64,000 nucleotides of DNA from Rhizodiscina lignyota (taxonomy: Eukaryota > Ascomycota > Dothideomycetes > Aulographales > Rhizodiscinaceae): the NCBI GenBank assembly GCA_010015805.1, contig ML978140.1:1-64000 (forward strand), read 5' to 3'. The notes below the pieces were generated by a model, which was given only the letters and a program-made list of their open reading frames with translations, had not been told where the DNA came from and did not search any database. Every line of letters begins with the position of its first letter. Position 1 is the first letter of the stretch. Of this stretch, positions 21,924-33,043 are shown piece after piece. The translations under genes and the position numbers were made by a program.

Positions 21924-23381
21924 ATGGCGTCGAACAATCCTCTGGTAGCAACTAATGCTGCTACAAATGGGCAATTGGGGGCTTCCCTTGACCTTACGGT
22001 TCTTGGACTGAATAGTGGAACTTCAATGGACGGCATTGATTGCGCTTTATGTCGCTTTAGACAAGTGAATCCATCTTCGCCCATGCATTTTGAACTTCTC
22101 AAGGTACGCAAGACAACATTGGATATTCTATCCTGTAAAGGACAATAGCCTATACTAACCTGTGAGCAGTATGGAGAGATACCGCTAGAGCAGAAGATCA
22201 AAAAGCGCGTGATGAAGATGATATATCTTAACACAACGACTCCAGAGGAGCTATCCGAGGTCAATGTTTTGCTTGGAGAGACATTCGCTGCTGCAGTCAA
22301 GGAGTTTTGCAAAGAAAACCAAGTGGACATGGCAAGCATCGACGCCATCGGTTCACATGGTCAGACGATATGGTTGCTTTCCATGGCAGAACCAGGCCAG
22401 ACAAAGTCGGCTTTGACAATGGCCGAGGCACGCGATCCTCTTAGACAGGGCTATTCATCAACTAACAGATTCTAGGGCACATTTATTGCATCACGAACTG
22501 GAATCACGACTGTCACCGATTTTCGAGTTAGCGATCAAGCCGCAGGTCGACAAGGTGCACCGCTCATTGCATTCTTCGATGCTCTGCTCTTGCATCATCC
22601 CACCAAGCTGAGAGCGTGTCAGAACATCGGAGGGATTGCAAACGTTTGCTTCATTCCATCAGACAAAGATGGGGGGATTCAGAAATGCTACGATTTCGAT
22701 ACTGGGCCTGGAAACGTCTTCATCGATGCGGTTGTACGCCATTACACGAATGGCGAACGAGAATACGACAAGGACGGCGAGATGGGTGCTCGAGGAACTG
22801 TGAATCAAGACCTGGTCGACGAATTCCTGCAATTCAAGTATTTTAAGCTGGATCCACCGAAGACTACTGGTCGAGAAGTGTTCCGGGACACGCTGGCAGA
22901 TGAGCTTATTAGAAAGGCAGAGGCTCTCGGAATGACGCCTGATGATGTTGTCGCAACGGTAACTCGCATCACCGCGCAAGCCATCGTAGATCACTATCGT
23001 CGATATGCGCCGTCGCAGGAGATTGATGAGATTTTCATGTGCGGTGGTGGGGCGCTCAATCCGAACATTACCAATTTCATCCAAAAGAACTATCCTCGAA
23101 CGAAGATCATGATGCTGGATGAAGCTGGGGTTCCTGCGGGAGCAAAAGAGGCAATCACATTTGCCTGGCAGGGTATGGAAGCGATTGTCGGACGCTCAAT
23201 TCCCGTGCCAGATCGAGTGGAAACACGGGCGGAATATGTACTGGGAAAAGTATCTCCAGGGAAGAATTACAGAAGCGTGATGAGAAGAGGAATAGAGTTT
23301 GGGGGCCATTTGGATAGGCTTCCTCCAGTGACGGAAATGGTGAATATCGTGGGCGGAAAGGTATTTGATAATGCATGGTAG
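21924..23381 (+). CDS. Anhydro-N-acetylmuramic acid kinase family protein (AnmK-like)
   Basis: AnmK opens the 1,6-anhydro ring of anhydroMurNAc and phosphorylates it with ATP, giving MurNAc-6-phosphate; the family has a sugar-kinase/actin-like fold. About 447 residues from three exons: 21924-22103, 22170-22427 and 22476-23381. Family motifs are all present: [12 protein letters not shown] (28-39), [24 protein letters not shown] (from about 161), NIGGIAN (197-203), FDTGPGN and CGGGALN. The second intron has a GC donor (GAG/GCACGC) with a CTAAC branch site. Because fungi make no peptidoglycan, the substrate is either bacterial wall sugar taken up from outside or a different anhydrosugar. It pairs divergently with a sugar porter. 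Bacterial ancestry is likely but old, given the fungal introns. Confidence 0.93.
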
Positions 23382-23594
23382 CTGTTATGGACTCTCTTCT
23401 CGCAGCGTGTAACAGTTCTGCAAGGTGCGTTGACAATGTGAATCAGCAGAGCAATGTAATAAGAGCAGACAATTTTGAAAAGGGGCTCAACAGCCTGCAT
23501 TGGCTATCCAATGACTACGTCAAAACTGTTCATGGTAAACCTCTTCCTGAATTGATTGCTCGCGCCAACTGGCTAGTTTCTGGACGGTTTTCTT

Positions 23595-24392
23595 TCATTT
23601 CGTAAGCAACTCATTTTGCAAGTCATGACCGAACGCAACATCACAGGGAGTCTTGCCTGCATATCGCTCATAGCTATCCAAGTATAGCTCATCTGTACTT
23701 GTCGTCGCTCGAACACTCGGTTCGTTCTCCATGGCTTCGATCCATCTTCCCCACCTTGATCCCGGATCCGGTTGAGGCCATCCACGGTAAGGTGAAAGCA
23801 CTCTTCGCAAGCGCAACATCCATGGCGCGAGCTGCACGTCGACAAACGACAAGTCCGGGCCAAGGAAGAGCGGACCTTGCGGAGAGGCAGCTTCCACAAG
23901 CTTATCAATCTCAGCTTTCAGTTCCAGGGCGTAGTCGACTTGCTTATTAGCATCCTGTTCCTGCAGATAGCGATAAAAGGCCGGGATGATGTGCCTGTTG
24001 ATGTGATCAGACCAAAGTCTACAAAGTGCTCGGCTCTTCGGATCCGGAGGGAGAAGCGGGTTTCCCACGTTGAGATCCTCAAGGTATTCCATCAGCACAG
24101 AGCTTTCGTAGCAGCCCCAGTCTCCATGTCTGAGCGCAGGCACAAGACCTCGCGGGTTAATCTCGAGCAGAGACTTTGGCTTCGAATATGGATCGACTTC
24201 GATGTACTGGTACGCAATCTTCTTCGCTTCGAGGGATATCCAGACGCGTTGGACAAATGGACAGAAGCAGGAGCCGAACAGTTTCAGGACGTCATCTTGC
24301 GAGTGGAGCTTTACCGTTTCCAATGCAGGGCCGGTGGCTTTCTTGTGGTAGGTCCTCTTCTCCTTCACGCCATTCTGGTTAGCATCCGACAT
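23595..24392 (-). CDS. Glutathione S-transferase, omega-like
   Basis: A 265-residue single-exon cytosolic protein from the ATG at 24392. A thioredoxin-fold N-terminal half carries SCFCPFVQR with the Cys-Pro-Phe active site at 44-46, the omega-class signature (cysteine instead of Tyr/Ser). NPRGLVPALRH supplies the cis-Pro loop and YESSVLMEYLED the glutathione-binding ES pair. The all-helical C-terminal domain follows with FLGPDLSFVDVQLAPW. Such enzymes act as thioltransferases, dehydroascorbate reductases or glutathione-conjugate lyases. The open frame runs upstream to 24728 but that extension overlaps the neighbouring gene's 3-prime end and looks like leader sequence. Confidence 0.9.
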   Translation of the reverse strand: MSDANQNGVKEKRTYHKKATGPALETVKLHSQDDVLKLFGSCFCPFVQRVWISLEAKKIAYQYIEVDPYSKPKSLLEINPRGLVPALRHGDWGCYESSVLMEYLEDLNVGNPLLPPDPKSRALCRLWSDHINRHIIPAFYRYLQEQDANKQVDYALELKAEIDKLVEAASPQGPLFLGPDLSFVDVQLAPWMLRLRRVLSPYRGWPQPDPGSRWGRWIEAMENEPSVRATTSTDELYLDSYERYAGKTPCDVAFGHDLQNELLTK

Positions 24393-24618
24393 TTTGGTGT
24401 AGCGGCAAGTCAGAACAAGAGATAAATAATTTTGAGGACGAAAAGAAAATCTCTGTCGAACAATGGTTTTCGAAATGGAATAAAGCATCGAGGAACAAGG
24501 CATCGAGAATAAAGGCAAGAATATCAGAGGACTTGAGGTGCATTGCAATGGGATGATGCAGGGTCCTTGCAGGATGACGAAATGCCCCGCAAAATGGAAC
24601 TGGAGGGACATCGTGACA

Positions 24619-25874
24619 TCAAACAGCTTGATGAGAGGGAGTCCAAGGGCAGTATTGAAAAGACACCGCACGATAGGTGCACAGAATGATACATACCTGG
24701 CTGACGCTCTTCTTGCGATCTTTCTCATCCTTCATAACGTGCCTCATCACGCTATTCTTCTTCACCCGATCGCTCTCTTCCAATGTATGCCGATGTCGTC
24801 CATCACCTTCTTCTGCAGGCATCACACCGCCAGCTGTCCCACTCCCATTAACGCGCTGTATAGTATAAAAGCTCGTGGCAATCGTGCCATCCACCGTCAG
24901 CGGAATCGGCGCGGGCTCCAGACTGCTACTCCACTGTGCCGGGAGACTGCCAAACGTCGCGCGACTCTGCTGCGGAGTCAAGAGGCTGTTGACTCTCTGC
25001 AGGCCCTCCTGCTGCGGCTGCTGGCTGAGGTGTTGCAGGATGTCTTCCCGGGTTGCGCCGGGAAGGTATTCGGTGATCTTGATCTTGACATCGCAGAGGT
25101 CGCGCTCTCTCGCAACACGCTTGCGCTTCTTCTTGTTCGGGTCCGTAGACTTTGGCGTGCCCGCAGGTCGTCCTTTCAGGCGGCAGTCCCAGTAGTGCGA
25201 GACGAACGGTCGGTTCTTGTATTTCTGGGTTGAGCGGTGCGAGTACACATTGTCGACGTGTGGGAAGTATGTCTGGTATCTGGAGCGTGGAAGTATGATA
25301 AGTCTACGCCTTCTTGCGCCGATGAAGAAGCTGTGGGGATGCCTTACTGGTCTTGAGTGAGAACCAAAACTTCATCAATATCAAACAGCTTCCTCCGCCA
25401 TGCCTGTAAATTTGGCGGATTCACGGCAAGGTTTGCGCTTTTGAAATGCCCATCTGCATCACCATCGGCGTTGCTTATCGGTTGTTGAGGCAAGATATCG
25501 TCTTGTGCTGTGCCAAAATTCGGCGGTCCAGGTGCACTAAACTCGCTGACAGGCGCGACATGACCAAACGGATTGAGCAGAAAGTGTTCCTGTGAGAACG
25601 CCTGCGCCGGCGAGAGGCTCTGTTCAATGGGAATATGATTCAACGGCTGCCTTGAGTAGGCATTGTAGGCCTGAAGCTGAGCGAGCATCTGTCGAAGCCG
25701 CTCCTGCTCGAAGATGGAGGAGACATCTGTTGGGAGAGCTGGAGTATCGGAGCCAGGAGGAAGTACGGTATGGGCTGCAGAGGCATTGTTTATGGAGTGC
25801 TGCGCCTGGCCGTGCGGAGGCGGCCGGTCTGGCGGTATCTGCGCGTGCGATTGGAGCGAGATTGAGCGTTGCAT
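24619..25874 (-). CDS. Conserved fungal protein, putative nuclear, basic HRSTQKYK/KGRPAGTPKS motif
   Basis: About 395 residues if read to the stop at 24619. Exons are 25874-25348 and 25279-24619; the splice gives LTQDQYQTYFPHVDNVYSHRS. The N-terminal half is Gln/Pro-rich low complexity. The central block, with FVSHYWDCRLKGRPAG, DPNKKKRKRVARERDLCD and VKIKITEY, is highly basic and looks like the best conserved part. I believe similar blocks occur in many filamentous-fungal proteins of unknown role, but give no name. KKKRKR resembles a nuclear-localisation signal. A CAG/GTATGT near 24704 may be a donor, so the last roughly 28 residues are uncertain; the tail overlaps the upstream leader of the transferase gene. 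A 5-prime extension beyond 25874 is possible. Confidence 0.7.
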
Positions 25875-26450
25875 TTGGACGTGCCGCCTTGATGGCTGCT
25901 GGAAATGCAATGTCTCGCTGCTTTTACGGAGGCGGTTCCTTGAATCCTTCTGGAGGTGTCAGCAAATTGATGCCAAGGCAAAGGTGCTGAATCAGATAGT
26001 GTGACACGAGCGAAATGGGCCTGATGTTTCGCAACATCATTCGCAGGACCCCGTAATAATTTGAAAATTCTAAGAATGAAGTATACTTACTAGCTTTGAG
26101 AGTGAATCGCATACATGTCTGGCAGAAACATGGTCCAGAACTATGGGAGGTGGGCTGGCGACACGAAGTGTTAACTGCGGAAGGTCACGCACAAATTGGA
26201 GATGTTTGCTCATAGAGACATCGTCCAATAAATTTCAAAATATCACATCATCCATGATTATCATTATATCTAGCTACCTGGGCTCTCGGGTATGTCAGAA
26301 ACCAGGTGAGGCAAACCATATATCTATATTTCAAATCCAGAGTCATCAGTCACCACCAACGCCTTGATCGGGACCTTGCGCCACCAACCGATGCAAATCG
26401 TGCAATCGTAAATATATCCATGAAGCGAATTGGCTCTCCTCGTTCAGACT
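25875..26450. other. Intergenic region
   Basis: Tandem minus-strand genes flank it. A 62-codon minus-strand frame (25924-26112) ending EGFKEPPP could be a 5-prime exon of the downstream gene, but the implied intron would be only about 30 nt, so I leave it out. Nothing else is seen. Confidence 0.45.
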
Positions 26451-27354
26451 TCACTCCTTTGTCTCAACTGTCTGAGCACTCCGAGGACGGTTCATCTGCC
26501 CCAGCTCTGAACCCTGACCACTCTGTCCTCGCTTTCGCCCGGGGAAGAGCTTACTGCCAGTACTCGATTTGTTGCCATCTGGATTCGATGTGGGAGGTTG
26601 TTGACTGCCAAGTCCAAAGAGGCCGCGCTTCTTGGGCTTTGTTTCTTCGTTTAGTCCAACCTCTTCAAAGCCTTCATCTACTGGTGCGTCTGGTCTGTCG
26701 ATACTATGACGATTGAAGGACGATCGGGGCTCTCTGGTATACATGGCTCGACGGGAGTCAAGGCTTTGTCTGGCTCGCGCGTCAAAGTCCGGCATAGGTG
26801 AGCGTGCAGAAATATCCTGCGCATGTACATGTCAGCAAGGATTCGCGAACATAGAACCCCTCCAGCCTTACAAATGATCTTCGATAAGAGTCAAACGATT
26901 CGCGAGAGATGTTGAAGGGTTCATTATCGCTTAAATGAGCGCGGTCCTTGGACGAACTTGTTGTCGAGGTATTCGATCGACTCTGCCAAAAGCTGCGCTT
27001 GGATTCTGGAGGTGATGGCTGTCAAGAACGCCCCAAGTCAGTTCAAAGAGCGTTACGCGCATTGTAATTGCAGTTCCATTGGTCGCGTGCTCATACAGGA
27101 AGATAGACACCGCTGCCATTGATTTCTGTCGGGCATCAGCATCAGATCCTCTCTTACTGCCATCCGCGATGTGCGCGGCATAGTAGAGCTGAGGCCATAC
27201 CACACAACTTGTATTCCGCAGTTTCAGGTATGTCAATTGGCTTTGCGGCAACGACTTTCGTCTGTTGGAAATCTGCACCCGCGGCATTCCGCGCATTCTC
27301 ATCGACAATCTCAACTCCACCAGGTGTCTTTTTGAAGGGATTGCGGATCGGCAT
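26451..27354 (-). CDS. Conserved fungal protein starting MPIRNPFKK, unknown function
   Basis: About 231 residues from four exons: 27354-27201, 27125-27097 (only 29 nt), 27018-26872 and 26816-26451. The splices give YKLCEINGSGVYLPPSPPESKRSFW and SYRRSFDISARSPMPDFD, and every phase agrees. The N-terminus MPIRNPFKKTPGGVEIVDE is strikingly regular. The middle is Ser/Arg-rich with repeated SFD(S/I) and RRSF phosphorylation-like sites. The C-terminus is basic and Gly-rich (KKRGLFGLG, GRKRGQSGQG). No membrane segment or catalytic motif is visible. It is likely a disordered scaffold or regulatory protein; this is inference from composition. Confidence 0.75.
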
Positions 27355-28986
27355 GGTTGTCAAGTCGGAAGTTGAGTGTGCTGTAAAGCGGTGGAGGTGT
27401 GGTCAACCAAGACTTGGAAGTGTCTGGCGGGGAGAGATGGGATTTGTATTCGAAAGGAGGCTGTGCTGCGATGTGTGGTGCGGCGTCATGGGCTTCGTGC
27501 GAAAGCGCAAGGGACCGACGATTTCTGGGGTTTGCACCGGAAAGCGAATCCGACCGAGTCGCCCGGTGGTGTGAACTGGCGCAACCGATGAGACGGCGTC
27601 GGGAAGGCAGGATCTCAACCCTGCCTCAAGCCCTCCACAAATCATGATTCTTGGCTATTTTCACAGATAAAATGCTGATGACATCGTTCGGGCCTTTCGA
27701 TCGTCTGGCCACTAAGGACCCAGCGGTCCCTCCCTCGCGGTCCCTGATTTCGTCCATCATCGTCTGCGCTCTGCAGCTGTCTGCTCTGCCTCCCCTCCGA
27801 GGTTGCAACGGCGGCGATCCCAACCTCATGCATCAATCATCAGTGTGCAGACACGATCGTCTGCTCGTGTGCTGCCGGGCTATCCGCTTCTTGACGTATC
27901 TGACCCAAGCGACGCAAAGCGACGCCTTGTTTGGGAGTCTTGCGCATTCAAACGGGCTGTGCCTGCAGCATGCCGAGGCGATACAAGATGCGGATTACGC
28001 CTGTCGCCTGTTTTAGTGCAACGAGATACATAATCAGTCGAAATTCCGTAGCCTCATCTCCAGATGTTTTCTTTCCTATGTTGTTTGACTGCCTACGCGT
28101 TGAATACGACGACATTGGAAGAGAGTAGAGCATCTCGGAGAAAGAGTCTATCGAGCTCGTGCAGACATGCCACGGATTGATTATTGATTGCGGATCACGG
28201 CGTAAGAGCACAGACAAACAGTGGAGAACAGGAGAGGAGAGAAGAAGAGTAAGTATTGTAACTCTGACAAGACGTCGGTAGAGAATGATACTCCCAAAAT
28301 GCGGAATCCGACCAGTCGAAGTAGCTGTGCTACGCCGACCAGGGAGGTCTCAGGCTGTTGGACTGCAATTGGTCGGCGGTAGAAGAGGCTCAATGACAGT
28401 GACGATGACCGTGGACTGATTCCTGTGATACGTGTTTCTGGGTAACCGCCGAAGCCATTTAGATGCTGTAGATTGCCATGCGGTGCGGCTATCGGCAGCA
28501 GTGTAGCGCACTGAATATTCTTTTTCTGCTCCTTCAACGATATGGGTTTTTTCGACTTCAACTTTGCCGTCCGGCTTCATTTCAATGTCAATTGCCGGTT
28601 CAATGGCTGGAGAGGTGTGAGGTGCTTGGTGCTGAACATGTCGCCGTCCAGCGACAGCGAGGAGGAGGAGCAAACGCGGTGACGAGCTTTGCCATCGCTC
28701 TTTCCTCAAGCCATCGAGGCAACAACCCTAACACTCGTCTCCCGCTGGCGCCTTCCTCGCCTTCACAGTCGCTCCCGCAACAACAACACCAAAATCTTCC
28801 ACGCGAGCCGCGTTTCTTCTCTCCTCCTTCCCTCTCCTCGCAACCTCAACATCAACACCACGGCGAGCGCGTCGAGTCCATGGACGACTGACGCACACGC
28901 TCGCTGCTTATTGTCACTCGCTTTCTTCTTCCCTAAGCTCTCTATCCCTACAACCTACACACCGAATCCTTCGCTCCGCCTTCGCC
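27355..28986. other. Long divergent intergenic region
   Basis: A pyrimidine-rich leader of more than 250 nt precedes the plus-strand gene start (about 28720-28980). A minus-strand open stretch at 28709-28350 looks mildly coding (a signal-peptide-like LLLLLAVAG and DGKVEVEKTHIVEGAEKEY) but has no ATG in frame, so it is not called. Several other open frames overlap on both strands without domains. Confidence 0.45.
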
Positions 28987-30621
28987 ATGGGCCAGCTCTG
29001 CTTCTTCACGTGTTTCCCAGCATGGGCCAAGATGTCGTTCGTAAGTGTCCTTTCTGTCTGTCTAGCAGTGTACAATGTTACTTTACTAACCTCTAGCTAG
29101 CTTCTCGCCGGTGCCATGGTAAGACTACGACTGCCACGCTCGAACACCTCACGGTTTTATGCTAACAGTCCAGGTTGCTACTCTCTGCTTCGGCTTTGCC
29201 AAGCGGTGGTATAACGAACGTCGATTGCGTCAATACGCGATCGTAGCAGAACAAGATCTCGAGGCAGCTGGCGCAGCAAATAACGAAGTGGGAGATGAAG
29301 AGAGGGCAGATGCGGATCTCTTCGGCATTCGTCAGCTGGAACGAGGCATCCAAACCGAGGGCATCTGGGTCTCAGGAAGCAACACGCCTGCTGCAAGCAC
29401 GCGTGCCAGCATCGCACTGTCGTCGATGAGCCATGACTTCAACGGCCATCTCCCCGCCAATGCTCGTCCTCACTCTCTAGCAACCTCCGATCTCGAGCAC
29501 CTGGGAGCTCCGGTCCCTGAATCACGCGCAGGCTCGCGCAGAAACAGTCGCGCTCTCGGCCAGCTGAAGGAATCAAACTCTGCAGATGATCTTCTTACCC
29601 TCTCAGCCCATCCCTTTACTGCTGGCTCTCCCTTCTCTGTTCGCACCTCCTCTGCTGGCTCTCCCATCTCGACAACGTCAATCTCTGCTGCAGGAACTAC
29701 AACGCAAATGTTCCTCGATGCTAGCCAGGAGAGGCCTCAGCTGCAAAGAAATTCCGTCACATTGAACTCTCTTGAAGGTGTCGTCAGTCCGCCACGTAGC
29801 GAGAGCGAAGATCGTACGCATGTCGAAAAAATGATAGGTAAGCCTCACCATCGCTTCCACTATTTGAAAAAGATATAACCCATGCAGCAGAGTCTCGCAA
29901 ACGCGGAGATCAACCTAGCAGCTACGACTCCTTCCTCCCCCCAAGCAACGACACTGCCGAAACCCGGGCCCGGGAAATGCTCTCGCACCTCTATTCGGTG
30001 CCTTCTCACATTCAGACCGGCGACCTTGGCACGCGCACAGACATCATCAAAGCTCTCGACACGCATCGCAAGTCTCACGTCGCCGAAACTGGTCGACTCA
30101 TTCCTCGCAGTCGTCGCGTTATTGCTAGCGGAACGACCATGGATTGGCCGAGCTTCGCGTCAGAACGCAGCAACGGTGCAGACCACTCCGACCAGACCGT
30201 TGCTCCCTCTGCTGGCACCTCGCCTACTCTCCCTACCCTGGACGTCAAGAGTAACAACTTGTCGTCGTCTGATGAAGAGTCCTCGCTCATCGGCACGCCG
30301 ACGCCTGACGCCTCGTCGTCACCAAGCAGGCCGGTCGTCATGCCAAGCAGCCCGCCCAGGACCGGCTTCGTGCCAGAGCTCGACTCGGCGGCATACGACC
30401 TGTCCTCGCAAGGGCTCCGAATGCCAGAGCAAGAGATGCTGCCGAACTCGGACAGCAGGGTGTGGAGAGACATCAACCCCGGCTTCCAGGTGCTTAAGAA
30501 GGGCACGATGTCGCTGACATCGGGAGCCCAGGAGGCAGAGAGCAAGGAGAAGCGCAAGCCAAAGCGCTTACAGAAGAAGCTGCCGGGCTGGCGCCCTGGC
30601 TCTAGTGGCAGTAACGTGTGA
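28987..30621 (+). CDS. Membrane-anchored Ser-rich fungal protein, unknown function
   Basis: About 489 residues from four exons: 28987-29040, 29101-29118 (an 18-nt microexon), 29174-29837 and 29888-30621. The first three exons together build a single hydrophobic N-terminal segment (SFLLAGAMVATLCFGFAKRWY), apparently a membrane anchor, followed by a basic stretch (RRLRQY). The rest is hydrophilic and Ser/Pro-rich with many SP/TP sites, a conserved-looking block (MLSHLYSVPSHIQTGDLG, then DIIKALDTHRKSHVAETGR) and a basic tail (KEKRKPKRLQKKLPGW). I do not recognise the family. The HIQTGDLG block may be a protein-binding region conserved in ascomycetes. Confidence 0.75.
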
Positions 30622-31318
30622 GAGGAGCAGTCTTGTTCTTGTTGATATTTTGGACTAGTAGATAGGTGTCCATTGGCTTCCATACAGATTGATCAAACAG
30701 CTGCAAATGAAAAGTTAGACTGTGCTCCCAAGGTGCTGAAAGAGATCCCAAGTTGAACGCACGTGATGCTCGGCAAACAAACTTGGAGCTGCTTGAATGG
30801 AATGGACTTTAAGACTGTCATATTGTACACATACTAGTACTACCGTCGAGCAAGTAAATTTACTTATTTACAGGGATTACCGACTCCATGGATGCCCGCC
30901 ACAGTGATAGACGGGACGAAATCTGATATTCCCTGCAACTTTGCGGTAAAGTCAATAGAGGAGAGGCGTTTTCGACTCAAACTAGCGCTGAGTAATGCCT
31001 TTCATTTCATCTGAAGCCTACTCGCCGCTGCCAATACTTAGAACTTGATTCGAGTTCGAATACTTGTGGTAGTTTGGCTCAACCCTCTACCCAGACGTTG
31101 GTCGTTGCATTCTGATTCCAACGGATTTGCGCTAGACCGAAGTCGGAATGGCGCTACAACCGCCGGTTTACGCACGTGACCAGGCGCCAGCGACGCATTT
31201 TCGGCCAACGCGCCTCGACGCGTCGCTCTCTCCCCACCCGCGCATTCAACACCACGAATTCGCCGCCGTCTCCAGCATTTAATCCATTTACAAATTGAAA
31301 CCTCCTTCACTTGCCATA
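30622..31318. promoter_or_regulatory. RAD51 upstream region with an MCB-like box
   Basis: Tandem plus-strand genes flank it. An ACGCGT box (31218-31223) lies about 95 bp before the RAD51 ATG. ACGCGT (MluI/MCB) boxes drive G1/S expression of DNA repair genes, including yeast RAD51. A CACGTGAC E-box-like site sits at 31173-31180. Function is inferred from motif and place. Confidence 0.45.
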
Positions 31319-32607
31319 ATGAGTAACGAAGACGACCAAGACCAGTCAGGCTACGATGATGGCTCCTTCGCAGGCCCAGGTGCTCCGACGCCACTGTCCG
31401 CGCTAGAGGTAAGGCGTCTGTAGCTCCTTGAAGTACACAAGACAAGACTCTGACAGTCATTCAGGGCATCAATGGCTTGACGTCGCGCGACATCAAGCTG
31501 ATCACGGATGGCGGCTTCAATACGGTGGAGTCGGTTGCTTACACGTACGTGGATGATGCGCGTGGCACCTCTGACGAGTGCATCTGGGCTAACATGGCTC
31601 GGATGGCAGACCGCGAAGAATCTTGGAACAAATCAAAGGCATTTCGGAGCAGAAGGCAACAAAGATTCTCACAGAAGGTATTGTCTCAGCTTTGCGCAGT
31701 CTTCAATTGCTTGGGACAGTTGCTGACGATTCGATGATGCAGCCTCCAAACTCGTTCCCATGGGATTCACGACAGCTACCGAGATGCATCAGCGACGGAG
31801 TGAACTGATATCCATCACGACTGGCTCCAAGCAGCTGGACACATTGCTGGCGGGTGGTATCGAGACAGGCTCAATAACAGAAATCTTCGGCGAGTTCAGG
31901 ACGGGAAAGAGTCAGATCTGTCATACGCTTGCGGTGACTTGCCAGTTACCATTCGATATGGGCGGCGGAGAGGGCAAGTGTCTGTACATCGACACGGAGG
32001 GCACATTCAGGTCAGTATTGGCAGAGATTGAGTTGGTCTGGTTCATCATCTCACCTCCATCAGACCCGTGCGCCTTCTCGCAGTCGCAAACCGCTACGGC
32101 CTCTCAGGCGAAGAAGTACTTGATAACGTCGCATACGCACGCGCCTACAATTCCGACCACCAGCTGAAACTACTCGACCAAGCATCGCAGATGATGACAG
32201 AGACGCGCTTCTCGCTCCTTATCGTCGACTCGGCAACATCGCTCTACCGCACCGACTTCATGGGCCGCGGCGAGCTCTCCGCGCGACAGATGCACCTCGC
32301 CAAGTTCATGCGCGTACTGCAGCGCCTGGCAGACGAGTTTGGCATCGCAGTAGTCATCACGAACCAGGTCGTCGCTCAGGTCGACGGAGGCTCAAGTTCA
32401 ATGTTCAATCCGGATCCCAAGAAGCCGATTGGGGGTAACATCATTGCACACGCGAGTACGACGAGGCTGAGCTTAAAGAAGGGGAGAGGTGAGACGAGGA
32501 TCTGTAAGATTTATGACAGTCCTTGCTTGCCAGAGGCGGATTGCATGTTTGCAATCAACGAGGATGGAATTGGTGACCCGAGTCCGAAGGAGTTGGAGAA
32601 GGAGTGA
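31319..32607 (+). CDS. RAD51: DNA repair recombinase RAD51
   Basis: The eukaryotic RecA homologue forms the nucleoprotein filament that performs strand invasion in homologous recombination, in the nucleus. 349 residues, the normal length. Five exons: 31319-31408, 31465-31544, 31610-31677, 31743-32010 and 32064-32607. The acidic N-terminus leads into the helix-hairpin-helix domain ([32 protein letters not shown]). Walker A is GEFRTGKS at 129-136 and Walker B LLIVD at 220-224. ATP-cap and DNA-binding loop sequences ([33 protein letters not shown]) are intact, as is the C-terminus ([19 protein letters not shown]). Nothing suggests loss of function. Confidence 0.97.
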
Positions 32608-33043
32608 GTGTGTGGTTCAATGGACCTGAGGGGACGTGTCTCTTTACATTTCGTGGCCATCGGATGGAGTAGAGGACGGGATGGACGTTGCCGACGGAGA
32701 CTTGCTTTGCATTGCCTTTTACAAGAGGATCTGGCGCTTCTGGGAACTCGGACTCTTCTGCATATGGACCGTGTGTTTTCTCTACCCTTTTTTCTTCTTC
32801 AGAGAATTGCTCATTCATACGTGAATATAATGAAAATCGAAATTCATGCCAATGTACGCTGATTTGGTGTTAACGAGTGAAGCTCTGCTCTCGTGCTTGG
32901 CATTCATCAGTTCAAGGTTCTTTGGTGCGGCGCGTCAAAGCTCCACAAACTTCGCGAGCTCCGAGCATCACCACCACAACAACGAAATCTTCTGCTCGAT
33001 TGCGCAAACCCTTTAGCTTCTCTCCCATTCCCATGGGACTACA
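32608..33043. other. Intergenic region
   Basis: Tandem plus-strand genes. Includes the RAD51 3-prime region with a T-rich CTTTTTTCTTCTT run near 32786 and the short leader of the nucleoporin gene. No other feature. Confidence 0.5.

Noticed and set aside
23375-23605. 76-codon plus-strand frame overlapping the end of the AnmK gene
   Set aside because: Starts inside the AnmK 3-prime end in another frame and has no domain; likely chance.
24619-24728. N-terminal extension of the glutathione transferase frame up to 24728
   Set aside because: Hydrophobic and unlike the family; the ATG at 24392 gives the standard N-terminus.
28350-28709. Minus-strand frame with a signal-peptide-like start
   Set aside because: No ATG in frame and no supportable splice; kept only as a remark in the intergenic entry.
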